A stretch of 64,000 bases of DNA from Erythroxylum novogranatense (GCA_029891385.1 CM057228.1:58597783-58661782), one strand, 5' to 3'. Shown: positions 23,716 to 36,000, numbered from the stretch's first letter. Made by a program: numbers and translations. The notes: generated from the letters alone by a model not told the origin.

Positions 23716-25443
23716 ATGGCGGAATCACATATATACATCGCAGAAGGAGCCTCAGTCACTAGACCTCCAGAATTCAACAGAGAAGATTATCATTACTGGA
23801 AAGATAGGATGCGGCTATTCATAGAATCTACTCATGTCGACCTTTGGGACGTGATAGAGAATGGACCTTATACACCAGTAGATGAAGATGGGAATTCTAT
23901 TCCACGAATCAGATGGACGACTGACCAAAAGGCGAGGATACAACTGAACTCAAAAGCGAAGTTCTTCTTGACTTGTGCCCTAAGTAGGAGCGAGTATGAC
24001 AAAGTCCACGGATGCGACACTGCGAAGGAGATGTGGGACACATTGTCCATTGCTCACGAAGGCACAATCCAAGTTAAAGAATCTAAGATAAGCATTCTTG
24101 TGCACCAGTACGAGCTTTTCAGGATGAAAGATGAAGAATCTATTGATCAAATGCTTGGAAGATTTCAAACAATTGTCAATGGATTGAAAGCTCTTGGAAG
24201 AACGTACAACAATTAAGATCATGTTCGAAAGATCTTAAGAAGTCTTCCGAAGAGGTGGAGACCTAAAGTTACTGCGGTGCAGGAAGCCAAAGATTTGAGT
24301 GTGCTAAAGCTTGACGAGTTGCTTGGATCCTTGAAGATTCATGAAGTTGAACTCGATGCTGAAGACAAGCATAAACGGGACAAGTCGATAACGCTGAAGG
24401 CCGGACAAAAGAGTCACAAGACTCAAAGAAGGAGGAAGTCATCAAAAGCGTTAAAGATTGAAGAATCAAAAAATGACGACTCCAGCCAATCATAACAAGA
24501 GTCAAGTGATGAAGATGACGAATTATCTTTCATCTCTAGAAAGATAAGACGCATGTGGAAGAAGAAGTCCAAAGGAAATCAGACTTTCAAAAAGAATGGA
24601 AAAGATGAAGCTAAACCAGAGAAGTCATCTGTCATTTGCTACGAGTGCAATCAACCTGGAGACTACAAGTCCGAATGTCCTACTCTAAAGAAGAAACCCA
24701 AGAAGAGTAGAGAAGGCAAGAAAAGCATGATGGCAACGTGGGAAGACCTAGATTCATCAGAGTCAGATACAGGTTCCAAGTTGTCTGAACATGCAAACAT
24801 CTGCCTGGTAGCCGAGGAAGAAAGTGATGAGGAGGTAAAATCTGATTACGATAACTTGCATGATGCCTACTCAGAATTGTTAGAAGATTCTCATGCTATT
24901 CTGAAACAGTACAGACTGTTAAAGAAAAAGTATGCAGAAAATATTAGACATACGGAAGTAATAGAGAGAGAAAATATCTGTCTGAAGAAGCAATTAGAGG
25001 AGAAAAAGAAAGTCGTAGATAGATCAGAAGAGATCAATCAGTTGAAACTAAGAATTAAGAATATGTCAGCTGATTTAACTACTTTCACCGAGAGCACAAA
25101 GAAAATGAATGAGATGCTTGGAAAATGTAGACATCCAAGTGATAAAACCGGATTAGGGTTTACAGGCAATAAGTCTCATCCTCATAAGAACCCTTTCTCT
25201 CAAAAAAGAAACTATAATAAATCTCGTGTTAATCAACGTACTAGTAATATGCATCAAAGAACTCATCATGTGCATGCTACTAACCCTAAAGGACCCAAGA
25301 AAATATGGGTACCAAAAAATAAAATAATTTCTCCTACAGATATCCTTCCTTGGAAGATGCGACAAGCACCATTGGTATTTAGACAGTGGATGTTCGCGAC
25401 ATATGATAGGAAGAAGGTCTATGTTCCTAGATCTTCAGTATAA
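23716..25443 (+). pseudogene. Sirevirus-like gag
   Basis: One frame from ATG 23716 to TAA at 25441-25443, interrupted by TAA at 24214-24216 and 24493-24495. The N-terminal part shows FNREDYHYWKDRMRLFIEST, typical of the UBN2-type copia gag. The zinc knuckle near 24638 reads CYECNQPGDYKSEC, with Asp replacing the zinc-binding His. A Glu/Lys-rich region at about 24830-25130 is predicted coiled coil, as in Sirevirus gag. The last codons overlap the protease in another frame. Gag would assemble the particle; this copy would give only truncated products. Confidence 0.85.
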
Positions 25444-28416
25444 GAAGGGAGGATCGGTAACTTTCGGAGACAACCAGCAGGGCAAGATTATTGGAATCAG
25501 AAAAATAGGTAAAGATTCCTTTGCATACATAAATAATGTACTGCTTGTTGATAGTCTGAAACATAATTTGATCAGCGTCAGTCAATTGTGTGATTCTGGT
25601 TTCACAGTCACATTCAATCAAAATCTTTGTGAAGTCGGAAACAAAGATGGGTCTATACTTTTCTTTTCCAAGAGAAGAAATAATCTTTACAAAATTAATT
25701 TAGAAGATTTTCAAAGTCAAAATGTTTCATGTTTTCTATCTTCTGAAGAAGAAAGACTAGTCTGGCATAAAAGCTAGGTCGTGTCTCTTTTAAACACATT
25801 TCAAAGTTGGCAAAATTTGATTTGGTAAGAGGATTACCAAAAATGAGTTTTGACAAAGAGTTTTTCTGTGAAAATTGTTTGAAAGGAAAATAAGTTAAAA
25901 CTTCTTTTTCTTCTAAAAATTTGGTAACATCTTCTAGACCTTTAGAGTTGTTACATATGGATTTATTTGGTCCAACAAGGACAATAAGTCTTGGCGGAAA
26001 GAAATATGGACTTGTTATTGTTGATGACTTTACTTGATTTTGTTGGATATTGTTTTTATCACACAAAGATGAATCTTTTAAGTATTTTAGGACCTTATCC
26101 AGAAAGTTACAGATTGAAAAAGGAATGTCTATAGCTAGTATCAGGAGTGACCATGGTGGAGAGTTTGAAAATGAGAAGTTTAGATTATTCTGTGAGGAGA
26201 ATAGAATTTTCACAATTTTTCGATCCTGTGACTCCACAATGAATGGAGTTGTTGAAAGGAAGAACAGACGATTCAAGAAATGGCTAGGACTATGCTTTGT
26301 GAGATGAATCTTCCTAAGTACTTCAAGCGTAAGTCGTGAATATAGCATGCTATATTCGAATAGAATTCTATATGCGACCCATGTGAAGAAGACTCCTTAT
26401 GAGTTATGGAATGGAAGAAGACCAAACATATCTTACTTTCATCCATTCGGGTGCAAGTGCTCTATTCTGAAAACAAAGGAGCTGTTGGATAAATTCGATT
26501 TAAAGACCTATCCAGGAATCTTTCTAGGCTACTCATTATCGCCTAAGGCATTCCGGGTGTATAACCTTATTTCAAAGACAGTTGAGGAGACCATCCATGT
26601 CAAGTTTGATGATAGTTCCCAACCCCATAAGGAAGATGACATGGAGAGTGAAGGTCCTTCAAAGAACTTAGACGACATAACAAAAACTCCAGCACCAGGT
26701 ACTCAAGAAGACAAAGTTGAAGATATTCCAGAAACTATTAGACTGAAAAGAGTTTGGAAATATAAAAGTTCTCATCCAAAAGAGTTGATTATCGGAGAGA
26801 CCTTAGAAGGAATTAGGACAAGGTCCAGATTTAGAAGAGAAGCTAATGTGACTTTTATCTCTGAAATAGAGCCTAAGAAGGTTGAGGAAGCTCTTCAAGA
26901 CGAAGCTTGGGTGTTAGCCATACAAGAGGAGCTGAATCAATTTACTAGGAATAATGTTTGGTCTTTAGTTCTGAAACCCCCTAAGAAATCCATTATAGGA
27001 ACCAGATGGGTCTTAAAGAATAAGTTAGACGAATCAGGAAGAATGAGTCGAAATAAGGCTAGATTAGTAGCACAAGGCTATAATCAGCAAGAAGGAATAG
27101 ACTACAATGAGACATATGCTCCAGTAGTAAGACTTGAAGCCATTAGGATATTGCTGGCATATGCGGTCTGTCATAATATAAAGCTGTTTCAAATAGATGT
27201 GAAGAGTGCCTTTCTGAATGGTTTTATAGACGAAGAGGTGTATGTTAAGCAACCACCTGGTTTCGAGGATGTTAAAAATCTAGACCACGTCTATAGACTT
27301 CATAAAGCCTTATACGGCCTGAAGCAAGCTCCTAGAGCTTGGTATGATCGTCTGAGTACTTTTCTCTTAGAGAATGGTTTTAGTAGAGGTCAAGTTGATA
27401 AAACGCGTTGATAAGACGCTCTTTAGGAAGAATTATGAAAATAAATTTATAATTATACAGATCTATGTTGATGATATTATTATTGGTGCTACTTCAAAGA
27501 AATTATGCATGAAGTTTGAGAGTCTAATGAAAAATGAATTTGAAATGAGCATGATGGGTGAGTTGAAGTTCTTTCTTGGGTTGCAAGTTAAGCAAACCGA
27601 AGAGAAAATCTTTATCCATCAACATAAATATGTGAAAGAATTGTTGAATAAGTTTGATATGCAAAATTTGAAGACAATGACTACTCCGATGCATCCTTCA
27701 AACCTTTTGTCGAAAGATGAACTTGGTAAGAAGGTGGATCAAACCCTGTATAGAGGGATGATCGATTCTTTACTTTATCTTACAACAAGTAGAACTGATA
27801 TTCTGTTCAGTGTATGCTTGTGTGCAAGGTTTCAGGCCGATCCTAGAGAGTCTCATTATGTTGTTGTTAAGAGGATTATGAGATATCTCGCAGGTACTAC
27901 TGATCTTTGCTTAATGTTTTAGAAAGGTAAAGATTTCAGGTTAATTGGATATTGCGACGCGGACTATGCCGGAGATAGAATCGAAAGGAAGAGCACAAGT
28001 GGAGGATGTCACTTTCTTGGCTCAAACTTAGTTTCATGGTCAAGCAAGGGACAAAGCTCAATCGCTCTATCAACTGCCGAAGCATAGTATATGTCTGCCG
28101 CAAACTGTTGTTCACAAACGTTGTGGATCAAATATCAACTGAAGACTATTCGCCAAGAAGAGGAGATTCCAATCTATGCGACAACACCAGTGCAATCAAT
28201 CTGTCAAAGAATCCGATCCAGCATTAAAGAGTGAAACACATCGAAGTCAGACATCACTTCTTGAGAGACTATGTTCAGAGGAAGGTGGTTAAACTACAAC
28301 TCATCGAAACAGAGTATCAGTTGGCAGACATCTTCACTAAACCATTGAGTGAAGAACGGTTCCAGAAGATCAGACCCAACCTTAACATGGTTATGTTAAG
28401 CGAACAGTCAGGCTAA
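25350..28416 (+). pseudogene. Sirevirus-like pol: protease, integrase, reverse transcriptase, RNase H
   Basis: Protease is read in a different register from gag, with HWYLDSGCSRHM near 25368-25403. Integrase (about 25760-26310) has the His/Cys finger and catalytic residues in LLHMDLFGP, RSDHGGEF and GVVERKNR, but with stops and frameshifts (for example at 25775, 26036 and 26305). Reverse transcriptase (about 26850-27920) is well preserved, with [13 protein letters not shown] and YVDDIIIGATS in two registers joined near 27400. RNase H begins at LIGYCDADYAGD and has a TAG inside STAEA*Y. The element cannot produce an uninterrupted polyprotein. Confidence 0.88.
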
Positions 28417-28573
28417 AGGGACGTCAAAATTAACGGTGTCAGAAACAGTAAGTTACAGCTGGTAACTTCTCTGACAAGTAAGTTTTGGAGGGAAACGCTT
28501 CACGATCTTTAGAATCCCGACGATTCTAGGGCAGGCGTGATAAGACCCTTCAAGTAGCCTGAAGCTCAGATCA

Positions 28574-30977
28574 TTGCGGTTATTCTCATCTATAGACGAT
28601 TCATCTTGCTTTACAAATTCCCTCAATCATCCTACCCTAGAAGAAAAGCTTTCCAGAGTTAGTTTTCGTTCTGAAACAATGGAGGCAGCTATGATATTCG
28701 GAAGACATGTGGATTTCGAGTCCCTAAGGAAGGATGGTATGGACGTAGAACCTGAGAGTGAAAGAGCTGGTTGGAGGAATTTCTTCCAGGTACGAAAACC
28801 AGTGTACACCGATGAAGTATTTGACTTTTGGAAGAATGCTCAACTTGTAGACAACACTATTGTATCCTCAGTAGACGGTATATCTGTTTTCGTGACAAAG
28901 GAGCTGATAAGGATGGTGACCGATTGTCCATCGGTTGGTGAGACTCTGTCAACCAAGGCTAAGTGGATGATAATGGTCAACATGAAGGAAGAAGATGTTA
29001 GCAGACAGTTGTATGGAGTGAATGACCCTTCGGAGAGGAAGACTTCGAGTCTGGTCCCGAAAGCCAGGGTTCTTCATACGATTTTGTTTAATTGCATCTT
29101 ACCCAGAGCAGGTTCAAGGCATTTGGTGACCACTCTGGATGAACAATGTTTGTTCTACCTGCTGAATCGTAATCCTATTAACTTACCCTTCTTAATCTTC
29201 CTTTATATGATTAAGGGGATGAAGGATACAAACAACTATCCTTACGACATGCTTCTTACAAAGATTTTTAAGGAATCCGGAGTCCTTCTACACAAAGGAA
29301 ATAGAAGGATTGTACCTGTGAAGAGTACTATTGACTCAATCACTGTACGAAGAATGGGTCTGAGGACAGTGATTAAAGAAGAAGCAGACTCTTCAAGGAG
29401 AACAAGAGCTGAGGGGGAGCGTGTATCGAAGAAGACTCCCGCTTCAAGATCTCAATTTCAAGTAAGTATAAGATCGCCTGCAGATGAAATAAGAAGAATG
29501 ATCGGAAGACCGTTGATAAAACGGGCGAGTCCTCAAAGCGGAGTGAACCCAATTCGAAGGACAGAAGAAGGTGCGTCGAAAAGAAAAGGAGAAAATCTTT
29601 TGGGTGAAATTACAAAGAAGGCAAAGAGATCATCGAGGATTTGGACTCTGAGGCAACAAGAAGAAAAGAGAGCCAGAGAGCAGAGTCAAGCAGAAGGTTC
29701 TCAATCTCGTGCACCCAAAGCAACAAGGTCTCTAGTCTCTATTCTAGAAGAAGATACAGCCAAACAAGCTAAAGAGATTAAGAAGAAGAGAAAATCATAA
29801 TATGAAAAAGTAAAATCTCAAGTGCAGAAATCTTCAAGATTGACTGAAGCAGAAGAAAAGACTAAGAAGATTAGTCGGAAGAAGACTATGTACACTGCTG
29901 GGGAGGTTAGTCGAAAGAAAGATACCCTTAATGTTGCTCAAAAAGAAAAAGAAATTGAGCATAGCAGAGTTCAGGAAATTCCCACTATTCAACAGGAGGA
30001 ACCAGAAGAGATAAGCCTGGTTCAGGAGAATCCTATTGAAGCAGAACCAGAGACAGCAGCAGAACCAAACTTGGTTCAGGTACAACAGGAGAAATCCGAT
30101 GAATCTGGTCCAACTGTATACAACTATTCCAAAATTTTGAGAAGACACAAGTTGAAGGTCAGAATGGTTGAAGTTGTTACCAGGAGGAAGAGTGCGATCG
30201 CCATCTATAGTCAACCAATGAAGAAGATAGTGGCTGTCGTACAACCTATTTCGATAAATAGTGACACATAGGATTTACTGAAAGAAGATGAAAAGATTTT
30301 CTACGATGTTTTGAGGGATGCTTCTACTAAGCCATACCCTACGAAAATATCTAGTAGACCGTGTACTATTTATCCGATCACAGAGAAGACGAAAATAAAG
30401 GTTGTACCGGATATTCAGCCAAGATATCTTTTGGATTTGAATAAGGGGAAATCAAAGCTATTATCTGTCTGTAGATCAGATTGTAGAAGAAGTGCGAAAA
30501 ATTGATGAGGCATGCACTACGACGTAGATTTCGAGATTTGAGCTAAGTAGCTTTACTGACAAGAATGAAGACCGCCCGAAGGGGAAGGCGATATGAGGAC
30601 ATTTGTTGAATCACTTGTCTAGAGCAGGTTTTGCGATTAGGCCCTTATCTAATACTGCCTATACAAGTCAAGGCATACCCTTGCAAGGAAGACAGTTGCT
30701 TATGCTACCTGCTCCTTATGACTTGGACATCCCAGAGTCAAAGGTATTCATTCATCCACCAACTATTGAGATTAATGAAGATTACATTCCTTCCTCGGAC
30801 GCATATGCTACAACAATTGCGTTCACTTCATCCTAAGCAGAAAATGATCAATCCTCTTCACCGTTGGCCTCACAAGCTGAAATCAGCAAATTACGCGAAG
30901 AAGTCAACGAGATAAAGGAGACGATGAATGATTTGAAGAAGATGATGACAGAACTGTTGAAGAGCCATCGTCGTTAA
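28574..30977 (+). pseudogene. Env-like third ORF of the Sirevirus-like element
   Basis: A large coding region lies between RNase H and the polypurine tract. Frame 28574-30505 is continuous apart from TAA at 29798-29800 and TAG at 30269-30271; the first ATG is probably 28679 (MEAAMIFGRHVDFESL). After a frameshift near 30460 the coding sense resumes at about 30600 and ends at TAA 30975-30977, with a possible short coiled coil near the end (SKLREEVNEIKETMNDLKK). The middle is very basic and Glu/Lys-rich. Sireviruses are known to carry an envelope-like ORF here. I see no clear signal peptide, so an envelope role is unproven. Confidence 0.7.
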
Positions 30978-30997
30978 TCATTTTTTATTATAATAAA

Positions 30998-31036
30998 TAG
31001 GGGGAGAAGGGAATGAGCAGAGGAGGAGAAGAGAAT
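30998..31036 (+). other. Upstream purine tract (possible extra polypurine tract)
   Basis: GGGGGAGAAGGGAATGAGCA and the following AGGAGGAGAAGAGAA lie about 170 bp before the 3' LTR. Sireviruses are known to have multiple polypurine-tract-like copies. Confidence 0.5.
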
Positions 31037-31183
31037 GTTCAGAAAAGAATCTCAAAAGGTGTGACTGAAGCAGACGAAGAAAAGAAAGGAAGAAGTTAAA
31101 GAAGAGTTTTGAAGATAAGTTTTTTTGTTTCTTTTAAAAATATTGTATTTTGTTTTCTTTTTGTATATAATTTGTTATCATAA

Positions 31184-31196
31184 AAAATGGGGAGAT
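31184..31196 (+). other. Polypurine tract of Sirevirus-like element
   Basis: AAAAATGGGGAGAT lies directly before the 3' LTR start TGTTAAG; it is the expected site of plus-strand priming. Confidence 0.8.
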
Positions 31197-32128
31197 TGTT
31201 AAGTCAAAATGACTTTACTTAGATATAATTTTGATGTATAACAAAGAGAACAATAAAAGAAAAACAAAAGCAGACGAAGCAACGCAGACGCAAAAGAGAA
31301 ATAAGACGAAGACGCAGACGGAAAGAGAAATACAGACGCAGACACAGACACAAAATAAAAACAGACGAAGACGCGAATTAAAAGAACAGACGCAGATGCA
31401 GAAACACAGACGTAAAAATACAGACGGAGAAAAGCATACGCGAAATTCAAAAAGAAGACGCAAGAGTCCGTTCGAGTTAGTTACAGAACTCAACTGATTA
31501 ACCGTTTCTTTTAAAGATTTAAGAAACAAGAATCAAGAAGCAAGAATCCAGAAACAAGAATCAAGAAGCAGTTGGAGATTTAATGCTATAAATACAAGTC
31601 GAAGTCGAAGATTGCAAAGTTAGTTAAAAATTAGTGAATTACATCTACGCGATCGAAAAGCATCTTGTGCAAATTAGCCGAGAGCTATTTTCTGTAATAA
31701 ATTTTCAAACACTTTTACGTGAGAAAGTAATGCAGATAGCACGCAGAGGCTAAGCGTGAAAGAATATTGATCAGAAAGACCAAGAGGCTCAGTAAAGAAT
31801 ACTTGTAAAGTTGAAGAGATAGTGAAATCTCGAAAGAACTCGAAAATCGGACGCATACTACGGTTTGGGGTGAACCAGGTTAAATCGCTGTGTCAACTAC
31901 TCTTACTCTATCTCTCTTTTATATTCAAGTTTTATCATTACTTAATTCGTAAACAAAGTTTTCAAAGTTTTGATTAATTAGAATCTATCGGAAGTTCTGT
32001 AAAAAAATCTTATTTCTAACAAACAGTTTTGAAAGAATTTCAAAAAGGAGAATACACAATTCAACCCCCCATTCTCTTGCATTCTTATATCGTTTTTTAA
32101 GTATTGTATTAACGTGTGATTCACTTCA
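31197..32128 (+). repeat. 3' LTR of Sirevirus-like element
   Basis: 932 bp, colinear with 22610-23658 with scattered differences and a roughly 110-bp shorter CAGACG array. TG...CA ends are followed by the GTTTA target duplicate. The TATA-type box recurs near 31588. Confidence 0.95.
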
Positions 32129-33399
32129 GTTTATTATCTAGCCATGACCCTGCTAGATTCCTACAACATTAAAAAGCCAAAAATGGTGAAGAATTTGATT
32201 CCTTAACAATAATAATTTTGATATCTCTGTAATTTAAATGAAATGAAGCAATACAAAATTCATTGAAATGACGGTTGTAGAGGTCATGGGAATTAATAGA
32301 AACTGGATGTTTGTTGCAGGGTGGCAGTTGAATTGGTGGGAGATGCAACTTTGAAAGGCCTAAGAGTGAAACGTTGATTGTGTTGCACCCGTCGAAGGTA
32401 AGTAATGAAAATTTTCGATGAAATAGGGAGGGAGCAGGCCTATCCAATTCACAAAAAGCTCATGTCCGGGACAAACAAAGCCGAAAACACGGGTCGATGG
32501 CTATAAACCAGAGGCCAACATGAACATTTTGACGTCAAATAAATTCCGTATCCATCAAGGAGGCTAGCTCCTTCAATTGTGCCAAGAGTCAATCGGAAAG
32601 GGAAAAAAGATGTCAAAAGAAACCAGAACCGCTCAAAGCTGAAGCATCCCATTATAACCTTTGGGCGGAAAAGTAAAAGGCCACAAAGGAAATGTTGAAC
32701 GAAGAAATTCTGCTTTGGATTTACTAATACAAAGTGATGGAGAATAAAAGTAAACATTGCACACATATCAAACCAACTTACAATTTTGTTACATCAGATA
32801 AACAAAGGCCGCATAATTGAGTCAAAACACTTTATTGTACAAGTGTTTTTCAAGGCTGGAATGAAAATTTAACTATAAGAAACATTTGCAGCATATCACA
32901 GTCATCCATGGACCCCTAATTTATGATCACAGGAGGATTCTAATGAGGTTATAAATGAACTCCTGCTACACAGCTATTTGCTCTTCATAACAAAGAATTG
33001 TCTATGAAATCTAGAATATCAATGTTTTTACACCCACATATTAGTAACAGGATCAACAGCAAAAAAGAAACTAAATGGCAAGCTATACCTGAGTATTATC
33101 TAATTATGCTTTCACCATGGCAGCCAACACTTCTCCAGACGTCAATAGATTCACAAACCCTCCATGAATGATATTCAGTTTCTGTTTGCTTCAAATTTAA
33201 GCAGCCAACAAAATTTCACCTGATGGAATAAACCTCGGGCATTCTTTCACCATAGGTATGAGGAAGTCTATTATTTAAATAAATAGTTCTAGGGCCTCAA
33301 GGATATTGATATGTACAAAACAAGTTGATCATCCAGCAGTAGATGGAGTAACAGTACTCCCTTGGAAGTTGACCATCCTAAGGTGACAAGAATGAACAA
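32129..33399. other. Spacer and 3' flank of the EXO70 gene
   Basis: Starts with the right GTTTA target duplicate. No convincing gene: two minus-strand open frames (32169-32447 and 32449-32766) have no recognisable domain. The right end, next to the EXO70 stop, should hold that gene's 3' UTR on the minus strand. Confidence 0.5.
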
Positions 33400-35451
33400 T
33401 CAGACAACTGCAGAGGCTGTACGACGAAGATCTGCTACCACATTGTTCAGCTTATCACCATGTAGCCTGCCCTTGAAACTTGCATATCTTCCTGGTTTTG
33501 GCAGAAATAGCGAGGCTAGCATTTGCTCTAAAGTCTGCACAGAATATTTAGCATATTTGCTGGGGTTTCCATCTTGCTCAACTAAAGGCCCATAATTCTG
33601 CATATAGCTTCGATACACTGGGACCACTGCCTGCACTATCTGCTGGCATGTCTTCTCCCTGAGATCTCTCTCAGGCATAACCAAGCACGATTGCTTCTTG
33701 AACATCTCATCAAAAGCTTCATTGAAAGTTTTCAGTCTTTTCTTGACAAGATCACGAGCAGTAGCACGTCCACCAGAAAACAGAATTAGACCTTCTCGAC
33801 TTAAATGGCCTGGAAGTTTTCCCCAACTGTCCCTCAAGAAGATTGTTGCATAATAGTCCTTGTATTGCTCATGCTCTCTCAACCAAGAATCCCCTAAGAG
33901 GTCACCAAGTTTTGTTCCCTTCAAGTGTTTGAACAAATGATAGTGATTGTTCATGGCAAAAAGGTTGGATATGATTGGATCTTCATAAGCCTTTGTCCAT
34001 GTCTCCACATTAAGTTCGATTGCTTTGATTATGTTCACAACCTCATTAACAAGTAGCTTCTCCTGAAATTTCTCATGCTTCCAACTACGATGTATTACCA
34101 GAGCCTGGGTCAAAATAGGTTTATAATCATCTCCAAGCAGCTTGTTGCAGTAATCAGTGATGAAGCTCACTAATCTCGGCACTCCAGCATCTGCAGGCGG
34201 GGGGATCTGCCTTTGTAACTCCACCTGGAGCAGAAGTTCCCAAAAAATCTCAGCTGCTCCATCAATAACTCTCTTAATGAGATCCCTAGTCAAGTTTTGG
34301 ATCTCTATGCAGGCCGCTCCACCAAAAAGCCTGTTAAAATCCAGTCTCAATTTGTTCAGAGAAGCAAATATATCCAACAATTTCAAAAGCTTGATGGGAT
34401 CCTTTTTACTTTCGGTGACAGTTTTCCCAAACTGAAGAAATGCTAGAATGCCTGCCTGTGCAGTTATTTTGGCAAAGCATCCCATCCAGACATCCAATCC
34501 AATCCTCTCAAAAACATCATTACAGAGCTTGAACTCCGCTTCAAACAAATGCTTCACTGCAAACTCCAAATGCTTTCCCCACTGAGCTATATACCCCTCT
34601 ATGCTTTGCACATCATTGAATTCTGCTATTGAGATCTCCAGGTAATCTAAATCAAGAGCCTGCAAGCTAGCTCTAACATTTGAACTCCGAACTTCAACAT
34701 AAATTGATATGCACTTTTCAAGTCTATTATTAGCAATCAACCGGCCAAGAATGGCTTGCAACTTCTGAATCACAGTCACAGGCAATGGAGATGGGGAAAT
34801 AACAGCCTGTTCACCGAGCGATCCAGGTGATGACATTGGAAGCGGCACACTGTGCTCTGTCAACAGCCGGAGAAACTCAACCTCCAATTTATCCAACGCG
34901 GCATTCAAAAGCCCACCATCAAGGTGAGCGCCTTTATCATCAGCTTCTGAATCCCTAAGGCTCTGCAATGACTTCTTTAAATTTGAGAGGTATCGCTCAT
35001 CAGCCACTGCATTATCCTGCAAATACTCAACAATATCCTCCAACCACTGAATTGCCAATCCACAATTATCGCCCAGAAACTTGAGTGCCTCTTGAAGGCG
35101 CTTTAGAACAGATAAATACCCAGGAAGATCATTCCTAGGATCAGACAATAATGACTTTTCTAGCCCATGAACTGCATCAAACACCTTAAGAACGGCTGCA
35201 GCAGGACCGACTGCCCGGTTAATGTGGCCGCCAACGGCGACAAGGGCATCCTTGTCAGCGCGTATGGGGCGTACGGCAGCCTCCAGCGAAGGCAATCTCT
35301 GGTTAATCTCATCCAACCTAGGGCCTGCTTTGTTAAGAGCAAGCCCTAGTGATTTTGACTTATCTAAGCTTAACTTCAGTGACTTCTTGGCAGCTATCAA
35401 ATTATGAATCCTATTATCACAATTAGTGTTCCTAATCACTGATTCTGCCAT
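33400..35451 (-). CDS. EXO70G1: Exocyst subunit EXO70, G clade
   Basis: EXO70 is an exocyst subunit that tethers secretory vesicles to the plasma membrane, binding phosphoinositides through its C-terminus. One uninterrupted minus-strand frame gives 683 aa from ATG at 35449-35451 (MAESVIRNTNC); further upstream the frame has only non-ATG codons. The stop is TGA at 33400-33402. The N-terminal third includes GPRLDEINQRLPSLEAAVRP. The Exo70 helical domain fills roughly residues 260-670 and includes SFITDYCNKLLGDDYKPIL and LRDSWGKLPGHLSREGL, with a basic Ser/Ala end. The lack of introns argues against EXO70A1, which is many-exoned. Length, N-terminal sequence and closeness to beta-COP favour EXO70G; family is certain, clade probable. 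It looks functional. Confidence 0.9.
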   Translation of the reverse strand: MAESVIRNTNCDNRIHNLIAAKKSLKLSLDKSKSLGLALNKAGPRLDEINQRLPSLEAAVRPIRADKDALVAVGGHINRAVGPAAAVLKVFDAVHGLEKSLLSDPRNDLPGYLSVLKRLQEALKFLGDNCGLAIQWLEDIVEYLQDNAVADERYLSNLKKSLQSLRDSEADDKGAHLDGGLLNAALDKLEVEFLRLLTEHSVPLPMSSPGSLGEQAVISPSPLPVTVIQKLQAILGRLIANNRLEKCISIYVEVRSSNVRASLQALDLDYLEISIAEFNDVQSIEGYIAQWGKHLEFAVKHLFEAEFKLCNDVFERIGLDVWMGCFAKITAQAGILAFLQFGKTVTESKKDPIKLLKLLDIFASLNKLRLDFNRLFGGAACIEIQNLTRDLIKRVIDGAAEIFWELLLQVELQRQIPPPADAGVPRLVSFITDYCNKLLGDDYKPILTQALVIHRSWKHEKFQEKLLVNEVVNIIKAIELNVETWTKAYEDPIISNLFAMNNHYHLFKHLKGTKLGDLLGDSWLREHEQYKDYYATIFLRDSWGKLPGHLSREGLILFSGGRATARDLVKKRLKTFNEAFDEMFKKQSCLVMPERDLREKTCQQIVQAVVPVYRSYMQNYGPLVEQDGNPSKYAKYSVQTLEQMLASLFLPKPGRYASFKGRLHGDKLNNVVADLRRTASAVV

Positions 35452-36000
35452 CAGAAATCCGAAAAGATCTCTAATCAAAGTAGAGCTCCCGAGAGATTCA
35501 AGCTTGGAACTCCAAATATCACTAAATTGAACTTGACAAATGGAACAATAATCCTAAGTTCAAAAGCCACAGAAAGAACCAATATTCCTTATTCCTTGGA
35601 GATATCGAAGAAGATCGTAGTATCAACCTGGGCTCAAATAAGAAGGAACCTTCATTCTTAAATTCCAAACAAAACTTGACAAAACCTAAGCTCCCAACAA
35701 CCCACCCACAAGGAAACTCACAACTTGCAAGAAGCGGAAAATAGAATGAAAAAGAAGTAAGTTGTGAGGGTTTTCTAAGGTGGAGTTGACCCGGCGAGTT
35801 GTGGTGTAGAAAAAGATTAGAAGAAAAATGATGGAATCTGAATTTTGAGAGAGAAACCCTACAAATGACAGAGAAAAATGATATTTTTGCACTATCCGGC
35901 CTGTACTTTGACAGTATTTAAGGTAAAGTTTAGCTGTACTCTCCCTGTCCATCAACAAGTCTCAAACTTGCACCTTTCGTTTGCTCCATTTTCTTTTTAA
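35452..36000 (-). promoter_or_regulatory. EXO70 5' leader and promoter region
   Basis: Non-coding on the minus strand upstream of the start codon. A TATA-like CTTAAATAC (minus strand, 35914-35922) lies about 460 bp upstream and would imply a leader of about 400 bases. Several short upstream ATG frames occur. The placement is inference. Confidence 0.4.

Larger units (their letters stand above)
22610..32128 (+). mobile_element. Sirevirus-like Ty1/copia retrotransposon with env-like ORF
   Basis: Two LTRs (22610-23658 and 31197-32128) begin TGTTAAGTC and end CACTTCA. They are flanked by the 5-bp duplication GTTTA (22605-22609 and 32129-32133). Inside are a primer-binding site, gag with a long coiled-coil-rich C-terminal part, protease, integrase, reverse transcriptase and RNase H in copia order, then a large extra ORF and a polypurine tract. 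Extra coding capacity after pol and repeated purine tracts are known Sirevirus features. Stops and frameshifts make this copy defective, but it is far better preserved than the copia element to its left. Confidence 0.92.

Noticed and set aside
32169..32766. Two adjacent minus-strand frames (92 and 105 codons) downstream of the EXO70 gene
   Set aside because: No recognisable domain, no splice structure linking them, and composition like spacer DNA; more likely chance frames near the EXO70 3' UTR.
35452..35478. Nine extra codons before the EXO70 start
   Set aside because: The apparent first codon is TTG, not ATG; the first real ATG in frame is at 35449-35451.
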